From Streptomyces sp. NRRL F-2664 (lineage in GTDB: Bacteria > Actinomycetota > Actinomycetes > Streptomycetales > Streptomycetaceae), in contig NZ_JOFX01000015.1 in assembly GCF_000719345.1 (NCBI RefSeq), positions 61,782 through 125,781 of the forward strand: a DNA stretch of 64,000 nucleotides. The letters run 5' to 3'. The position numbers and the translations under genes were made by a program. This document shows positions 63,024 through 64,000 of the stretch, piece by piece (the stretch's first letter is position 1; each line of letters starts with the position of its first letter). A model generated the notes under the pieces. The model was not told the origin of the DNA, did no database searches, and worked only from the letters and a program-made list of their open reading frames with translations.

Positions 63024-64000
63024 ATGCCCGTCACCGTGGCCCGGTTCAACCTCGTCGACCCCGACGGCACCCCCGAATCCCTCTCCGCCCGTTACCGGTC
63101 GGCGCTGGAGATGGCCCGCTATGCGGACGACCGCGGGATCGACACCGTCCAGACCGAGGAGCACCACGGCACGGACAACAACTGGCTGCCCTCCCCCTTC
63201 GCCTTCGCGGGCGCGGTGCTCGGCGCGACCCGCCGGATCGCCGTCACCGTCTCGGCGATCATCGGCCCGCTGTACGACCCGCTGAAGGTCGCCGAGGACA
63301 TCGCCGTCCTCGACCTGCTGAGCGGCGGGCGCCTGGTGACGGGCGCAGGGATCGGCTACCGGCCCGAGGAGTACGAGCAGCACGGCGTGGAGTGGGGGCG
63401 GCGCGGCCGGCTCCAGGACGAGCTGCTGGAGACCCTGCTGAAGGCGTGGACCGGCGAGCCCTTCGTGTTCCGCGGCCGCACGGTACGGGTGACCCCGAGG
63501 CCCTTCACCCGGCCGCACCCCCTGCTGCTGGTGGGCGGCAGCTCGCAGGCGGCCGCGCGCCGCGCCGCCCGGCTCGGGCTGCCCTTCTTCCCGAGCGCGC
63601 ACCTGCCGGAGCTGGAGGCGTACTACACGGCGCGGCTGGCGGAGTACGGCACCGAGGGCTTCTGCATGATGCCGGCGGCCGAGACGCCGCTGCTGCACGT
63701 CGCCGAGGACCCGGACCGGGTCTGGGCGCAGTACGGGGAGCACTTCCTGCACGAGGCGGGCATGTACGCCTCCTGGCAGTCCAAGGACATCCGCAGTGCC
63801 GTACGGTCGGCCGCGCGCTCGGTGGCGGAGCTGCGGGAGGAGGGCGTCTACCGGGTCCTCACCCCGGACGAGGCGGTCGCGTACGGCCGGGCCGCCGGCG
63901 AGGCGGGGAACCTGGTGCTGCACCCGCTGTGCGGCGGGATGCCGCTGGACGAGGGCTGGCGGAGCCTGCACCTGCTGTGCGAACAGGTACTGCCCCGGCT
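63024..64000 (+). CDS. LLM-class flavin-dependent oxidoreductase (partial, cut by window end)
   Basis: Luciferase-like monooxygenase family; 325 residues visible and no stop before the window end. It starts MPVTVARFNLVDPDGTPESLSARYRSALEMARYADDRGIDTVQTEEHHG (the EEHH family motif), then LLSGGRLVTGAGIGYRPEEYEQHGVEWGRRGRLQDELLETLLKAW and HPLLLVGGSSQAAARRAARLGLPFFPS. ATG 63024 follows AGGAGA. The cofactor is FMN or F420 and cannot be decided by eye. It lies 61 bases after the permease remnant; their association may be accidental. Confidence 0.88.
   Translation, partial: MPVTVARFNLVDPDGTPESLSARYRSALEMARYADDRGIDTVQTEEHHGTDNNWLPSPFAFAGAVLGATRRIAVTVSAIIGPLYDPLKVAEDIAVLDLLSGGRLVTGAGIGYRPEEYEQHGVEWGRRGRLQDELLETLLKAWTGEPFVFRGRTVRVTPRPFTRPHPLLLVGGSSQAAARRAARLGLPFFPSAHLPELEAYYTARLAEYGTEGFCMMPAAETPLLHVAEDPDRVWAQYGEHFLHEAGMYASWQSKDIRSAVRSAARSVAELREEGVYRVLTPDEAVAYGRAAGEAGNLVLHPLCGGMPLDEGWRSLHLLCEQVLPR

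Noticed and set aside
62539..63285. Continuous plus-strand open frame of 248 codons after ftsY
   Set aside because: It joins a permease fragment in one frame to out-of-frame translation of the downstream oxidoreductase; the permease homology switches frame near 62805, so this is a pseudogene plus a separate gene.

Overview
The window is a high-GC actinobacterial chromosome segment, almost certainly Streptomyces. It carries the sporulation sigma factor whiG, the nsdA regulator, four adjacent type I signal peptidases (the sipWXYZ arrangement known from Streptomyces lividans), GTG/TTG starts and an order of translation and secretion genes typical of the conserved core. Apart from one decayed permease there are no transposases, prophage genes, CRISPR arrays or plasmid functions.

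Left part, 1-31 kb (metabolic, more variable). A polyamine import operon (potD-potA-potB, with potC starting at the window edge) lies behind a gamma-aminobutyraldehyde dehydrogenase. A second set at 14.7-18.2 kb (a second dehydrogenase, divergent from an Lrp/AsnC regulator and a class III aminotransferase) completes a putrescine-to-GABA route. Between them are NADAR and NUDIX genes, then the most unusual locus: three tandem Y-RNA-like hairpins, two of them carrying circularly permuted tRNA-like domains, directly upstream of a Ro60 (TROVE plus vWA) gene. Next come a DUF4190 membrane protein, an adenosine-deaminase-family enzyme (possibly a menaquinone-pathway deaminase), a small glycerophosphodiesterase overlapping a two-component pair, and a secreted serine hydrolase. 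After 18.3 kb come an ABC-type pair with a degenerate ATPase, a LOG-family protein, membrane proteins, a ferredoxin/ferredoxin-reductase/P450 cassette, and a TPP-riboswitch-controlled thiamine importer (thiBPQ).

Right part, 30-64 kb (conserved core). Most genes run on the minus strand: rlmN, cdsA-frr-pyrH-tsf-rpsB, a TetR regulator and whiG (with an M23 peptidase on the other strand), dprA-comM-yraN, DUF2469, NUDIX-sipZYXW, rplS-trmD-rimM-KH-rpsP, a metalloprotease-like protein, proS, ffh, glnD-glnK-amtB (with a GlnR box), nsdA and ftsY. Plus-strand islands are a small methyltransferase-like gene, a degenerate prim-pol-like gene, an NCS1 permease pseudogene and a luciferase-like monooxygenase cut by the window end.

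Together the right part couples translation (rpsB, tsf, frr, rpsP, rplS, rlmN, trmD, rimM, proS), SRP targeting and signal peptide cleavage (ffh, ftsY, sipWXYZ), nitrogen sensing (glnD, glnK, amtB) and development (whiG, nsdA). Strong GC-rich hairpins mark most transcription-unit ends. All functional calls come from reading motifs and gene context by eye; no database search was run.
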